The position numbers and the translations under genes are program-made. From Isoetes taiwanensis (taxonomy: Eukaryota > Streptophyta > Lycopodiopsida > Isoetales > Isoetaceae), in the NCBI GenBank assembly GCA_021234155.1, contig JAJEKV010000036.1, positions 8,071,426-8,135,425 on the forward strand: a stretch of 64,000 nt of DNA, written 5' to 3'. The notes under the pieces are model-generated. The model saw only the letters and a program-made list of their open reading frames with translations, did no database searches and was not told where the DNA came from. Below are positions 19,772-31,809 of this stretch, piece after piece; positions within the stretch are counted from its first letter, which is position 1, and the number at the start of each line of letters is the position of its first letter.

Positions 19772-21411
19772 TGTGACGCTCCCTGAACATATACGACCCC
19801 CGGCCGTATACATACGGGGACTTTCCCCTCCCACGGCGACCATCTCGCCGTGAGCAGGGCCCTCCGTCTATCCCGGGCCATCTATGGAGAGATGCCCGAG
19901 TGAGGGACACTGAGGGGTCATTCGGCCCATGCCTTCAATGGGGCTCCTACATCGCGGAAGCGTGAATACATGTTAGCACACAGCACAAATATATATATAA
20001 ATAACCACCACGAGGGGTGGGACATCCATCCAATTACCACGGCAAAGAATATGCATCTAATCCTAAGGAAAACACCCCAAACCCATGGTTCTACCCCGGC
20101 TCAGACTCCAGTGAGGATCGACTGACGGCTAGGTCTCAAGAGATCAGCAGACCGAATCTTGACATGGCGTTGGCTGGCATAGAACATCGGCTAGGGTTGT
20201 CCACTCCATCCGCCCCTCCTGTGCACACTTTGCAGATGAGTCGAATCATGCTATGGCATCACTATAGCCTTCCGGACACGCAGACTCAAGGTATCACCCT
20301 ACGAGCCTACTACAGGGTTCATGAAGCCCCGTCCGATGAGGCAGGTCGGGGAGGCATCTCCTTCCAGGAGCACAGGGTTCCATGGGTGAGCTAGAGAATA
20401 CGTGCCGCATCAGCGACCCCCGCATCCGTACCCGACTTACTCACCCTAAATCTACTCAAAGTGCAAGATGCTCCATACGGATCACACCTCTACACTCAGG
20501 GAGTGTCAGACCCATACCCGGCCCTCTACGTGACCGGCTATCAGGCCTAGCCCACTATAGGAGTCTCAGGAGCCTTTTATGTTCGTGCAAGACCCCTCCC
20601 CCACTTCACCACTGTGTCCCTTGTTTGGTGCTAAGCCATTCCATAGCATCCACGACTCGGTGGTCTCTTGTGCACAGGCCGCATCTAAAGGGATAATACA
20701 TGGCTCTATCTAGGAGCATACTACAATACATGGGCTCAGAGGTCTCTACCCCCCCTTAATTCCCCCGTTTCAAGAGCAATACTTATGCAAAGAACTATCA
20801 ATCCATCATTCATGAGCAAGTATCGAATCAGAGATAAAGAGAACTCACCTTTACAATCAAGGGTTAGTTCCTACAAGTAAAACATAGAGAGAACAGAGAA
20901 ACAAACACAACCAGTGCCCAACAGGGGCGCTACCCTAGAATTCTCAAGCTACACTAGCCACCCACCTGAGTTCTGGCTGGACCCGTTATCATTTGGTGCT
21001 TCCATCTTCCTGGGTCCTGGTGCTCAGCTTCAGCTACACAGGTAAAAGTGCTTGGTATGGTGGCGCTCAGCTTGGCAGGGGTAGGCGCTCAGCTCCTGCT
21101 CCTTTTGGACGAATTTTGGGAGTCATTTAGGAGTAGGGATCAGGTTGACAGCCCAATTTGGAAGTCCCCATGCTGGCCAATCGATTTAGGCCAGGTGGCG
21201 CCTTCCCAAAACATTAATTAACCTAATTAATCCATTTAAACCTTAATTCCCTAAATTATAGGTTATTATCTTTAATGATTAAATTAACATAGCTAATTTA
21301 ATCCCTTTGAGGTCAACCCCCTAGGTTACAATACCCCATGGTGGCGTACCTTTAATGGGTGACGTGTCGGTATATTTATACGTATACCGTATAAATACGT
21401 GGAACGTCACA
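19772..21411 (-). repeat. 5' LTR of the 13.2-kb chromovirus
   Basis: 1640-bp direct repeat of 8220-9820 with TGTGACG/CGTCACA ends. The biological start has a perfect 10-bp inverted repeat (21373-21382 / 21388-21397) in the region where a transcript could begin. A 104-codon plus-strand frame occurs in both LTRs, but it is antisense and looks incidental. Confidence 0.95.
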
Positions 21412-21464
21412 TATTCTCAACCAATCATCTCAATATCATTCTCTACATTTTTGCTATTTTGTCA
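21412..21464 (+). repeat. LTR-A copy 4, right part
   Basis: Begins with the duplicated TATTC (21412-21416) and continues LTR-A to TTTTGTCA. Next comes CTGCCAGAAG rather than a PBS, so the array ends here. Confidence 0.9.
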
Positions 21465-22663
21465 CTGCCAGAAGCTGAGTAACAGTTAGTAAGCTTTCAC
21501 AATTATTAGTATGGCCGATCAGTTCACATATCCTAACCTTCCACGTGGCTTCTAATCTACATGTCACGACAGCCGTCCATGCTGATCCGGATGAAGTTTT
21601 CTGCTCTGTTCCGCCCCTTGTTCCTCTGTTTCTGATCGTCTGCTCCGTTGTAGCTGTGAGATCGATTTGAGCTCTCCATATTTTTTCCTTCGCATTTTAG
21701 CCGATCTTCTTGATTCCATTCAAATTTCTTCTTTTCCTTATAATCTATATCGTGGTTTTTCGCAGTTGGGTCTGCTTTGTCTTCCTCGGCATCATTGCCC
21801 TATATCGATTTCTGAATACCATCAGTGTTCTTTGGGTTTCAGTTAAGGCAAAACCAAATGAGTTTTGGAACCATTTTATGAGACAATCCCATCTTGGATT
21901 TTGTGTTAAAAGAATGCCTTCAACTTGTGCTAAACTATTCGTCTCAATCTATGTGAAAAAATTCCCTGATGTATTAAAAGATCCTTTAATCTGTATCGAA
22001 ATGTTTGCAAAAAGCTGCATGTGTCCCAAAATTAGTATCTTGAGCTCTGATTTTATGCGTTGAAAGTATAATCACCGATGGGTCTAAGAAAAAAAAATCA
22101 ATTCGTTCTGGCAAAATGCTCTTTTGTGTTATTATGTAGTAACGATCTTTTGACAAAAGATTTCACATCTGGCGCACAAATTTGCCAGGACGAAGAACCC
22201 ACTGGCCATGGCTCTGCCGCTCCTAACCTATTGAACCCAAATCTGATGCAGGTTTAACTGAATCCAAATATAAAGAACAAGAAACCCATATCATAATTTG
22301 CTTGAGGGAAGGATTAACCTTCTCTTAGCCACCAAATTGTTTGTGAAATAAAATTGTGAGCCTCTCGTAGAAAGACTAGAAAAAAATTTATATGGTATTT
22401 GAAGAGCTGGGAATGTAGATTTGTTTGTCCTTTTTTATCTATAGTATATGAATTTAATATTTTGGATAATATGGTATAGTATTTGTATTTATATATATAT
22501 TTAAAAAATTAGAACCAAGTCAATGGTTCTAACAATAAATATCTCAATTATTATAATATCACAAATGATCACCCAACCAACCATTGAACAATTCAATTGG
22601 TTATGAAAGTTACTATTACAAAATACCAATAGTTCTATTGAGTATATGCAATATTTTCAGATC
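21465..22663. other. Unassigned flank upstream of the hAT relic
   Basis: Pyrimidine-rich stretches around 21600-21720 resemble a plant 5' UTR, and a 117-codon hydrophobic frame at 21710-22063 has no recognisable homology. It may contain the 5' part of the hAT gene, but I cannot show it. Confidence 0.3.
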
Positions 22664-23017
22664 CAGTTTAAATGATGAGGTGAGCTCCTCCCCCTATATT
22701 TCTATTCTCGTTGATGAGTCTACTGATCAGGCTTGAGAGGCATCTCATTTTGTGTGTGCAATATTTGACCGAAAGTGGAAAGGGGGAACATAAATGCACG
22801 TTTATAAGGCTTTTATCTCTTAAAAATGCTAGTGTTGAAGCTGCTTACAATGTTGTACAGTACGAATGGTAGCTAGATTTCAAGCAAGGAATCCTGAAAT
22901 TAAAGGTGTTCATTGCATAGCCCATAAAGAGGCGCTTGTAGTAAAGGATGCCTTGACATCGAAATCAAATGCTTTTGTTTTTTATTTTATTGACAAGCTG
23001 ACTAATTAAGTTTACTC

Positions 23018-23263
23018 CGGGGGGGGGAGAGGGGAGGCACCTATCATATATGGGGTGGCTCATGTGCGTGCAAGGGCTCGTCGAAAACCCCCTTGTATAC
23101 GCTTTAGAAATCTTCCAAAAACCCCCATTTCAGCCACATATTAAACTAGAGTCAACAAAAAAAAAGGCCCTTAGGTAAGAGTATATGTATGGTTTAAGCC
23201 CAAAATAAACCCTTTTAGATCACTTACCTAAGTTGTACGGCTATAACTATGTGAACCCCCTTG
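23018..23263. mobile_element. hAT-type MITE, 246 bp
   Basis: Flanked by 8-bp direct repeats GTTTACTC at 23010-23017 and 23264-23271. Removing it and one repeat rejoins the transposase frame (DKLTN then VYSW). Ends are G-rich to C-rich (CGGGGGGG... and ...CCCCCTTG), a weak terminal inverted repeat. Part of its left half (tatgggg, catgtgcgtgcaag) resembles the MITE at 39307-39543. Confidence 0.75.
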
Positions 23264-23869
23264 GTTTACTCATGGTCGGGAAAGTCATCAAACTGATATG
23301 AAGAGTTCAATAATTTACTTGAATTGTATGATGAGCATCACTTGAATGTGCTACAAATACATGGTGTGCGATGGTTGTCTAGAGGGCTAGTAATGGAGAG
23401 ATTCGTTTACCTAATGCCTGCTATTTTGGATCAATGGACAGATGAATGACAACAAACTTTATGAGAAGGCTACTATCTTTCAGGTACACTTAATATTTTT
23501 GCTTCGTAATTTCTTTCTTTCATAAATTAATTAATAGTTCATTTCTTTCAGGTACAAGTCATGATACATTTATTGGCAGATGTCCTTATTGAGTTGAGTA
23601 AGCTAAGTTCAGAATTTCAAAGGGACGAACTTGATGTCACGAAGATAAGCTACTAGTTGGATTCATTGAAGGAGAAGTTTACTACGAAGTATGTCTCACG
23701 AGATAAAGTATTTGGTGAAGGTACAAAGCATCTTAGTCTTTTTAAAAATTGTTGCGAGGATGGTAAGATGACATTTGTGGATGCTGATGGCACTATTCAT
23801 AAACACCATTTGAATTATGTTCCTATTCCAGAAAAGAAAGAGAATTTGCAAGCTCTTGACTTGAATGAG

Positions 23870-25477
23870 TGTGACGCTCCCTACAAAATATACGGCGCTT
23901 AGTCGTACACTTCATAGGAAATCCCCCATCCGGTCCTCCGTCCGCACGGGCCCTCTGTCTATCCTGCACTCCAGGGTATCCCTAGTGCGGGACGGGGACA
24001 CGAAGGTGTCTTGCGCGCCCTTCCCCTACCCCTATGGGCTCCTATCACAACGGAAGCATAAACAACGTCAGAACTAACAATAATAATACATCATACTACC
24101 TCGAAGGGTAGCACACCCACATATCCGTAGCTACATCAGAGATAAACATATGCCATAAAACATGAGAGCTCCTACCCAAGGCTCAAACTCATGGGGAGGT
24201 AGACTGATGGCTAGGCCTCAAGATAGAGCAGACCGAGTCATAACAATGGCGGGGCTGGCTTGAGATAATGGCTAGGGTTGACCACTCCATCCCCCCCTCC
24301 TGTGCATACTTTGTAGATGGGCTAAATCAGGCTTTGGCATGACTCTAGCCTTCCCGATATGCAATCTCATGGCATCACCCATCGAGACTACTCTGGGTTG
24401 CATATCCCTGGTCCGTTGAGGTAGGAAGAGTTGCATCTCCCCTTCCTGGGGTCTAGAGGTTCCACGGGCGGCTAGAGAATCGTGGCGACACATGATTCGT
24501 CCCTGACTTAACCCCCCCAAAACAAGAGCCAGGCCGTCGCCTGCAGCTCCTGAGAGGCAGGGCAACACCATTGCCCCAGGAGGTGTCGGACCCATGCCTA
24601 GCCCACACAAAGTGACCGGCCATAATCCTAGCCCGCTATGGGGTCCCCAGTAGCCACGCTCAGCAGGGACCCTCCCTCCGTATCTCCTCTAGCCCCGTTA
24701 TGTAGTGCTGAGTCACATCATAGCCCCCGTAGCCCGGTGGGTTCCTATGCACAGACCGCATAACAATAGGAACTAAAGGGTCTAAACTAGGAGCATCATT
24801 ACGTAAGGCTACTAGGTCTCTACCCCCCTTCCCAATACAAGAGGAGCAAACATGATCAACCATCATCACACAACTTCATATCATGATAATCATCAGAATA
24901 ACATGTAACCTAATCGTACATATCTAACTTACAGTTAGAGTTCCTTGATAAGGGTTCAAGATGTTGAATAAGGGTTCTAGGATGGCTCTACTCTAGATAC
25001 GAAGTACTAACTATCTGGAGTGCTAACTTCCAGATGTACTAAGAACACTACTCCAAATACCTGCTCCCGAAGTGCTCCCTCCTATTCCAGGCGTCTCCAT
25101 GATCCCCGAAGTGGTCAAAGTAGCGCTCACTCCAAGATCGTACACGCAATCTGGGGGCTGCTGCACTAGGCTATGCCACAGCAAACGATTCCCAGGGTGT
25201 TAGGGCCAAGAAATAGGCCTAGGGTTAGGATTTAGGTTAATATAGGTTAGGGTCCACATGGGATGCCACGTGGCGCCACTGGGTCAAGGCCGTGTGGCAA
25301 TTGCCCAATAGGATAAGGCCATGTGGAAAATGGGCCTAATGCTAAGGTTATCTAAGTTATATGCTTAACTTAGATATGCACCCATGCCACTTCCTAAGGT
25401 ATACAAGGCTACGACTTGTATAGTGACGGACCCAGAAATATACGTATTTATGGCGTATATTTCCCTGGAACGTCACA
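23870..25477. mobile_element. Solo LTR of a related chromovirus, 1608 bp
   Basis: Ends TGTGACG and CGTCACA with 5-bp target duplications ATGAG (23865-23869, 25478-25482). Blocks of sequence match the LTRs of the 13.2-kb element in the same order (for example ccactccatc...cctcctgtgca). No internal region is present, so it arose by LTR-LTR recombination. A terminal inverted repeat AATATACG/CGTATATT (25437-25444, 25454-25461) sits where the other family members have theirs. Confidence 0.92.
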
Positions 25478-26010
25478 ATGAGTTTCCTAAAGATAGTGGT
25501 TCACTTGCACATTCTATTCGCATTGCTAGATCCTTTATTAATGTTGTATTGCAAGCACTTGCCAAGGGATTTGCAGATGTGAGTGACATGTTCATTGCTA
25601 TGAATTTTTTTAATCCATCTGCATATCCGTTGAATGATTTGGATAGAGATAAGCAAACTATAGAATGGTTGGAAATTTTGCTTCAAAAATTGATCGAACA
25701 CGATGTTTGAGTGAGAGAGAGGACTTTGTTGGGACAATCTACAGGGCTGTCAAGAATAAAGGTAATGGTGGCTTGGTCTATTTTTCGAGACGAAAATGGA
25801 ACTTGTGATAGTTGGTGGAACAGTTTTCCAGCCCTCATGAATTTATGGCAATGTTGCATGCTCATTCCTAGAAGCACAACAAGTTGTGAGAGGGGATTTT
25901 CTCGCTAAAACGCTATCAAGAGTGCTATAAGAGCTCGTATGAACCTAGAGACACTTGATGTACCTATGCTAGTGTCATTATGGGATGCCCATTTGAGTCC
26001 ATAGATTGCC

Positions 26011-29000
26011 AAGCATGTTTTAAGGATTGATATAAAGCAAAGAATAGAAGAGCAATGCCACTTGTTAATTGATCAATTTGTGTTTCTAAAACTTACTCAT
26101 GTACTCTTTTTTGGTACGTATTTATATAGCACGTGCATTTTCTATGTATTTTTGTTAAAAATTTGGATTCTTCATTTTGAATTTTTGTCTGGCAAGTGAA
26201 AGGTTGAAATTTGAGAACATTCTGTTATGCAAAAAGGCAAAAAATATTTTTCCCGTCTTTCGATCAAATTTACACACTGGTCCAGACTGCAAAATAAAAC
26301 AGAAACTGCTCTCTCAATCTGCTCGTCCAAGTCTCTCTCAATCTGCTCGTCCAGATCTCGGCCAGGAGCTCAAGCCCTATTCTCGGAACGAATGCTCTAG
26401 TAGGGTCTTAAATATCGTCCACTGTGATGTTTGAACCCGTAGTTAGCAGATAACTCGTTATCCCCAAATCTGTAAGGCATTATAAAAAAAATAACTAAAA
26501 CTATTTTGTTATTTTTTGGCCAAAACACGACCATGTCCAATTTAAAAAAAAATATACCATTTTGTTTGTTTTTTGGAGACGAATTCGTTCGTGCAAAGAT
26601 TAACCTAAAAGACTTTTCTCTTCGATGATATTTGCTACGAAAGCATGCTGTTCTCAGTTTGCTGTAGAGCCAGAGGAACCACAGGGGTATGATCTATCCT
26701 GGAGCCAGAGGTTTGATCTATTCTAGAGCCACATGGTTTCAAAGACAAAGTGCTTATTTGCTTATTTGCTTGTTCAATACATCTTGGAGGTTAGAAATGC
26801 TAGTACATGTGTTTTTTCATTGCAGGACTATCATGAAAGCAAGGATATTTTTCGCATCAAAGGTTTGAGTTATATTCTAATTTTTTAGCAGGTTACATTA
26901 ACTATGATCTTAGTTTCACGTAGGAGAATTTACTTTGGGCCTTATGCATAACCCTATATAGAGTTCACAAGATATGAAATTTTCTTGCCTTTGTTAAGAT
27001 GCATTCGCACGCCGTTAAGTTTAGTTAAGAAAAATTAACTAGCTTCTTAAACCTAACTAGGATAATTGTAGTCATACCCAACATAGTTAAGTTCCTGTTA
27101 AAAACTTTAACCTAATTAAGATGTGCCAATTAGCAAAGTTAGCAATTTTTAACCTAACAATTTACATGGGTTGTTATTAATACATGGCCCACGTGCTCGG
27201 AAACCAACATGCTTCACATTTTGAAAATATTGTGCTTCACATAACACACCATCAACCTGATCAGAATAAGGATAGGTCACGTTACTTTGAAGTGGCAACC
27301 AAACAGTGATTGTACATTCCACAATATATGCATTCGTTTGATGAATATTCCCATGAAAAATTAATTATATTTTCTAAAATAGTTCAAAAGCATCTAAAGA
27401 TAGATGTGGGATATGCGAGCATCTAAAGCATCTAAGCATCTAAAGAATCTATCAATTTTTAAGATGCATTAGATGCGGCATCTAGCTTCAAGTATCCTTT
27501 CTGTTGTTTACTTGTTTTCAACGCCACATGCCAGACATCTTGCACTTCAAATACAATAATTTAGATTAAATATATGTTAAGTAGGCCCAATCATTTCAAA
27601 CTCTGCTCTGAGCAAGTTACAGTTGGCATTGGGAGAGTCAAAGTTAATGTATAGATACTCAAGGAGCTAATGATAGATAATGAAGGCAAGGAAATAAGCT
27701 AGAGTAAGAAATAATGAGATAGACTCAAAACTCTATCAGGACTTTGTTATCAAACTGCTACAAATCCAATATCGGACATAGATGCACACCAAATCAAGAG
27801 CCAAAGCCAATCATTGGCTTGGCAATGAAGCAACCACCACAAGGACAAGCTTGTGCATTAAACAGACATTAAGTCTACATTATGTCTGCATTAAACATTT
27901 AACAGGCTTTTGCATTAAGACTGCGCTAATTTATGGATTGAACAGACATTATTCTTACTCTGTTCCTACTCCAAAGGCCTGACAGGCAGTGTGCACAAGC
28001 TTATTTGCAGTGATTTATGCATTGAACACACACTTGCTTATGATACTTTCAGTGAACAAACATTCCTACTCAACAAGCCTGGTAGGCAGAGTGTTAGTCC
28101 AAAACTTCATGTATCTCTGATAATAGAGATATAATAATGCAATTAGCAAAGCAAGCACTAAGCAAGCAGCCCAACAGACTAACCTATCACAAACCAACCT
28201 ATCTCATGTGAAACTAACCTGTCTCATATGAACACTAGGTATTCTTTTAGATTCTCTACTCTACATCATTCACAAAATCAATTTCGTTGCCATCTTCTAT
28301 GGAACCACCATTTCTACCTTTGGTGCCTTCATTCTCATCTTCTACTAGCTGCTGAAGTCTTAATTGTTCCAACTCCTCCTCCACATTTGCTTCACCATTT
28401 TAATCAGTAAATTGTGTATAGATTCCGCAGGATGCAACATGCATGAGCTATAGTCGGGACATCCATAGGCTTCATCCTTAACTTTGAATCAAGGCATCCT
28501 TAACATTGTTTCAACTTCTTAATGAAAATATCCTCTACAACATAGCAGCCCATAGAATAATGAGTTATTATAAAAATAAGCACAGAATTAGCAATGAAAA
28601 GAAATGAGCAATGTAAGACTGAGCAATGTCTGTGCCTTCCTGTTTTGCTACAGAATTAGCACATGTTTAGCATAATATATTTTAAGGAACAAGTTGAGCC
28701 ACCCAACAAGCATGGTTCTTCCCACTTTTAATTTTTATAAAGCTAACATCCACTTTCACTTCTATAAAATTGACAGACCTTTTTCTCCAATCAACTCAGT
28801 TCTTATATTGACAGGAATACGAAACAGGTTATATTCTTCTTGCATCCTATTTTCACTTTTCCCAGTCTCTAAAAAATCAGGATGCCTTCCTAATTCCAAA
28901 ACACCAACATCCTTAAATGACTGCTATCCATACACGAATGTTATCTCGGCATACATATCCACCAGGCTGCTTGCTACAAAATGTCTGACTGATACAAACT

Positions 29001-29492
29001 CTTTGCACGCTAGAAAAGAACACTGAATATCACCACTGAATAAACACATGTTTGCCATGTGAAATTAGGAAACCATTAAGCCATTGCAGCTGTGGACTAC
29101 ATAAGGTCGGCTTTTGTCCTCTTTGTGATCATAATAGAATATGTCTCATCATGTGTATGAAACAAGAAGAAAGGGCAATCAATCAACTCTCCCAATCAAC
29201 TATGTTCTGACATAACCTGGTTCTTTTCGTATGTTAAATATCAATGGTGTTCAGTTGCTCCTTAAACCCCATTTGCTTTTGCCTCTTAAAATGTTCTCAG
29301 AAATGTGGAAGAGATCATAGATTTCAACAAGAAGTTCTTAAATGGTTCCAAAAGTGGACTTTGACTGGATGTTTCTACAGGTGATGCATTCGCTGGCAAT
29401 AGACTTTATTATGAAAAGTATGGATATTGATTTAAATTCAAAGTTGTTGATTGCATGTTGTACTCAAGCAAGCAGTTTGAAGAGTGTTATTA
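26011..29492. other. Unassigned AT-rich region
   Basis: No gene is supported. Only short local repeats are seen: CTCTCTCAATCTGCTCGTCCA twice near 26310-26350, AGCATCTAAAG-type repeats at 27390-27485, and a gacattaagtctacatta cluster near 27860. Confidence 0.4.
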
Positions 29493-29684
29493 CTAAGCAA
29501 AAATTTCCTCAGCTGTAGAGAGATCTCCTGCTTCAACAAGCAAATCAAGCACCAGTTTAAATGATGATGTCCATGGCTTCCAACGCCTAGTTCTACAACC
29601 TTCCAGTTGAGCTTTCCTAAAAGTGTCTAGGGACTTATCAAGATTACCAGCATTGAAGGACCATCTGTGAATAGACTCTGACAC
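29493..29684 (-). pseudogene. PPR-like C-terminal fragment
   Basis: 63 codons with a pentatricopeptide-like pattern: GNLDKSLDTFRKAQLEG, then SSFKLVLDLLVEAGDLSTAE. Such helix pairs and the AGDLSTAEEI end are typical of plant P-class PPR proteins of organelles. No flanking PPR motifs in frame were found, so this is a fragment or a single exon. Confidence 0.5.
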
Positions 29685-31014
29685 AAGCTAATCTTCTAAA
29701 GGTTGGAGAGATTGGCAAAACGATCATCCAACTTCGAAAAGCAATTGGCAGTGTAGATCAAATTCCACAATTTCCTGCGAAATATTAACACCTGAGAGGT
29801 CAGATTCAAGTCTTGCTCCCCTCCCCACATCTCTAACCGAGACAGAAAATAATGAAAGGAAACGAAACAATCGAGAAACTAAAAGGGTCAATCCAGCCCC
29901 AAAAGTATGATCTGTGAGCAACAAAGATTTGCCAAGATAGGCCATAATTTGCGGTGTACAATTCACTGCTTGAGATAATTAATCTAGGGTTTGATTACGA
30001 AATATAAAACATATGGAGGTAGGCAAAGAGGGAATACCTGTAAATCTTCGATCAAACATGGTCTCATATGTGCAAAGATCTGCCATTCCATCTTTTGAAA
30101 AAGGAGAATTGGTTCCACGAAATGCCACAACCATTCAACTGCTAAAATCATTGAGAAAGACAAGAGCCACAGACCATCTAGTTTGCCGACTGAACAGATG
30201 AATCGCTAAACTAAGATGAATCGTGATCCCTACTGGTTAGCCGGTTTGCACAGCGGCTGCCCAACAATACTAGGGACCGCCAATTTACATGCAACATCAA
30301 GTTTGGAGTAGTTTTCGGCATATATTCCAGCATATACTTAGAATATGCCGAAAGCCCACATGAGCAAGGGTTTGCCCCCTAGGGGCAACACAAAAATCTG
30401 GCTAGCAAATCAAATCTAACTTCAAAATCTAAGTTAGCCTAGCATGGTTCAAGTTTTGAATTCCACATCAGCTTTTTGCTCTAGCCAATCGAAAATGAGT
30501 GTCTTTGTTCTTACTGCCATGGCATATTAGCTTTGGTAGCCACGTGTGGGATTTAGATAGGGTCCCTTCTCCCAAAGGAGACTCCCAAATCTGCCCCACT
30601 TTCCCATAGAGAGCATTTCCCAATGGAGATTCAATGGAGATTCAAAGTCATTTACTTACATTCAGTTAATTTTGGTTGTTGCTCTTGATCTATTTTGGTG
30701 GGAAACCACAGGGTTTCAAAATTGCATGGGAAAACCTATTATGAAGCAGGGTAAGGTTCTGATCAACCAAGCTATTTTTGAAGAACACAGGCCAGTGATA
30801 AGCTCACAGGGTAAGGTTTTGATGGATGTGGCTCCTCACGTTTTTCCTAAAACTAGCTTTTTGTTCTTGGCATTCATGTAGTATGGGCAATCGATTTGAA
30901 GTCCCATCTGAAGTAAGAACAGTAGTCCTTCACAATGTCAAGGATGCCGATGGTGAATGATTTGACTTTGTTGTCTCTGTTGGCTGCTGGGTTACCCTCC
31001 GTCCTAGAACCACA
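29685..31014. other. Unassigned region next to the PPR-like fragment
   Basis: Short frames at 29724-29966 (minus), 30013-30201 (plus) and 30672-30881 (plus) have no recognisable product. A small duplication (cagggtaaggtt...tgat) occurs at 30748 and 30809. Confidence 0.3.
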
Positions 31015-31530
31015 GGTACTCATGCAGTGAAAAGAGCTAGAGTAACGGATGTGAATGCCCATTGGAAAGCCTTTGTAAAAAGAAATATATTTGGTTCAGG
31101 AGGTAGTAAGGCGAAGGAGGTCATTGTGGAGCGTGGCTACACTAGCTCTGATTTGGCCAACAAGAAAATTTTTGGAAGCTCGGATCTTGAAACCAATACC
31201 ATTTGTTCTTGGGATTATACTGGCAACATTTCTGCCTGTAGCATTACTAGTGTGCTTGAAGTGTATCATTACAAGCTTGGTCAATTGATTTTCTAGGATT
31301 CTGCATCTACTTTGAGAGTCCGAGATATTTTCTTTCACAAGTATCATTACACGGTCTCTCATGCAGGTATTGGTAAGCTGGCCGAGATTGGAGAGCCAGA
31401 TTTGAAGCAAATTGGTGCTGATTTTTATGACAGGAGGTTTGTAACAACATATCAAGAATGTATTGGAGCTGAATTCTTTAGAACACTGACAGAAAGAGGT
31501 GGGGATGTGCATTCAAAGTATTTCTACTAA
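31015..31530 (+). pseudogene. Unidentified coding remnant with one in-frame stop
   Basis: One frame is open from about 31027 to 31530 except for a TAG at 31294-31296, giving ~167 codons (for example VKRARVTDVNAHWKAFVKRN, then after the stop VRDIFFHKYHYTVSHAGIGK). The composition looks protein-like, but I recognise no family. Confidence 0.35.
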
Positions 31531-31809
31531 TTGCTGCCTTTGCTTTCTTTTTCAAGCATGAGAAGATTAGTGTGGCATCAGTAACATACACGTTTAGCAA
31601 AATCTCACTTGAAGCATTAGATTTGCTGCTCCCAAGTAACAGGAAAAGTAGGCAGCACAAAAGTGGAAGGCAACTGACCAAAACATTGGTTGCATGCGAC
31701 ACACTAGTGTTCAGGTATATTGCTTGATTCACATTTGTCTTTGCTTAAGTCTGAAATGTTTGGTACATGCTATTGCAGATATAGACTCACCAAGGAGATA
31801 TGTATGTAA
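31518..31809 (+). CDS. Possible 3' end of a spliced gene (two exons)
   Basis: A frame containing a hydrophobic stretch (VFLLIAAFAFFF) and ISVASVTYTFSKISLEALDL runs to 31715, where TTCAG/GTATAT is a good donor. The acceptor CTATTGCAG/ATATAG at 31778 joins in frame to YRLTKEICM and a TAA at 31807-31809. The splice sites and phase fit; upstream exons and function are unknown. An overlapping 114-codon frame (31800-32144) is an alternative reading. Confidence 0.35.

Larger units (their letters stand above)
8220..21411 (-). mobile_element. Chromovirus (Ty3/gypsy) carrying histone-like ORFs, 13.2 kb
   Basis: Complete element in minus orientation: LTRs of 1640 bp (19772-21411) and 1601 bp (8220-9820) with TGTGACG...CGTCACA ends, PBS for initiator-Met tRNA, polypurine tract, and 5-bp target duplications TATTC at 8215-8219 and 21412-21416. 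Order on the element strand: LTR, GC-rich leader, ORF with C-terminal histone H3 domain, ORF with H2A-like C-terminus, short ORF with possible histone fold, gag, protease, RT, RNase H, integrase, chromodomain, LTR. Typical plant chromoviruses are roughly 5-8 kb with gag-pol only; the extra ~4 kb here holds the three upstream ORFs. The copy is dead: frameshifts in gag-pol, a stop at the integrase Glu, a stop in the H3 domain and a frameshift in the H2A-like region. Confidence 0.95.
22664..26010 (+). pseudogene. hAT-superfamily transposase relic (interrupted)
   Basis: Fragments in order on the plus strand: ISILVDESTD (22705), GVHCIAHKEALV (22905), LLELYDEHHLNVLQIHGVRW followed by LSRG (23310-23390), a helical stretch at 23657-23869, then after the solo LTR 25483-25710, and the C-terminal dimerisation region FPALMNLWQCC...TSCERGFSR...SAIRARMNLETLDV (25830-25960). 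These match the RNase H-like and hATC parts of hAT transposases of the DUF4371 type. Several stops and frameshifts show a dead copy. It is split by a MITE at 23018-23263 and a solo LTR at 23870-25477. Confidence 0.85.
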
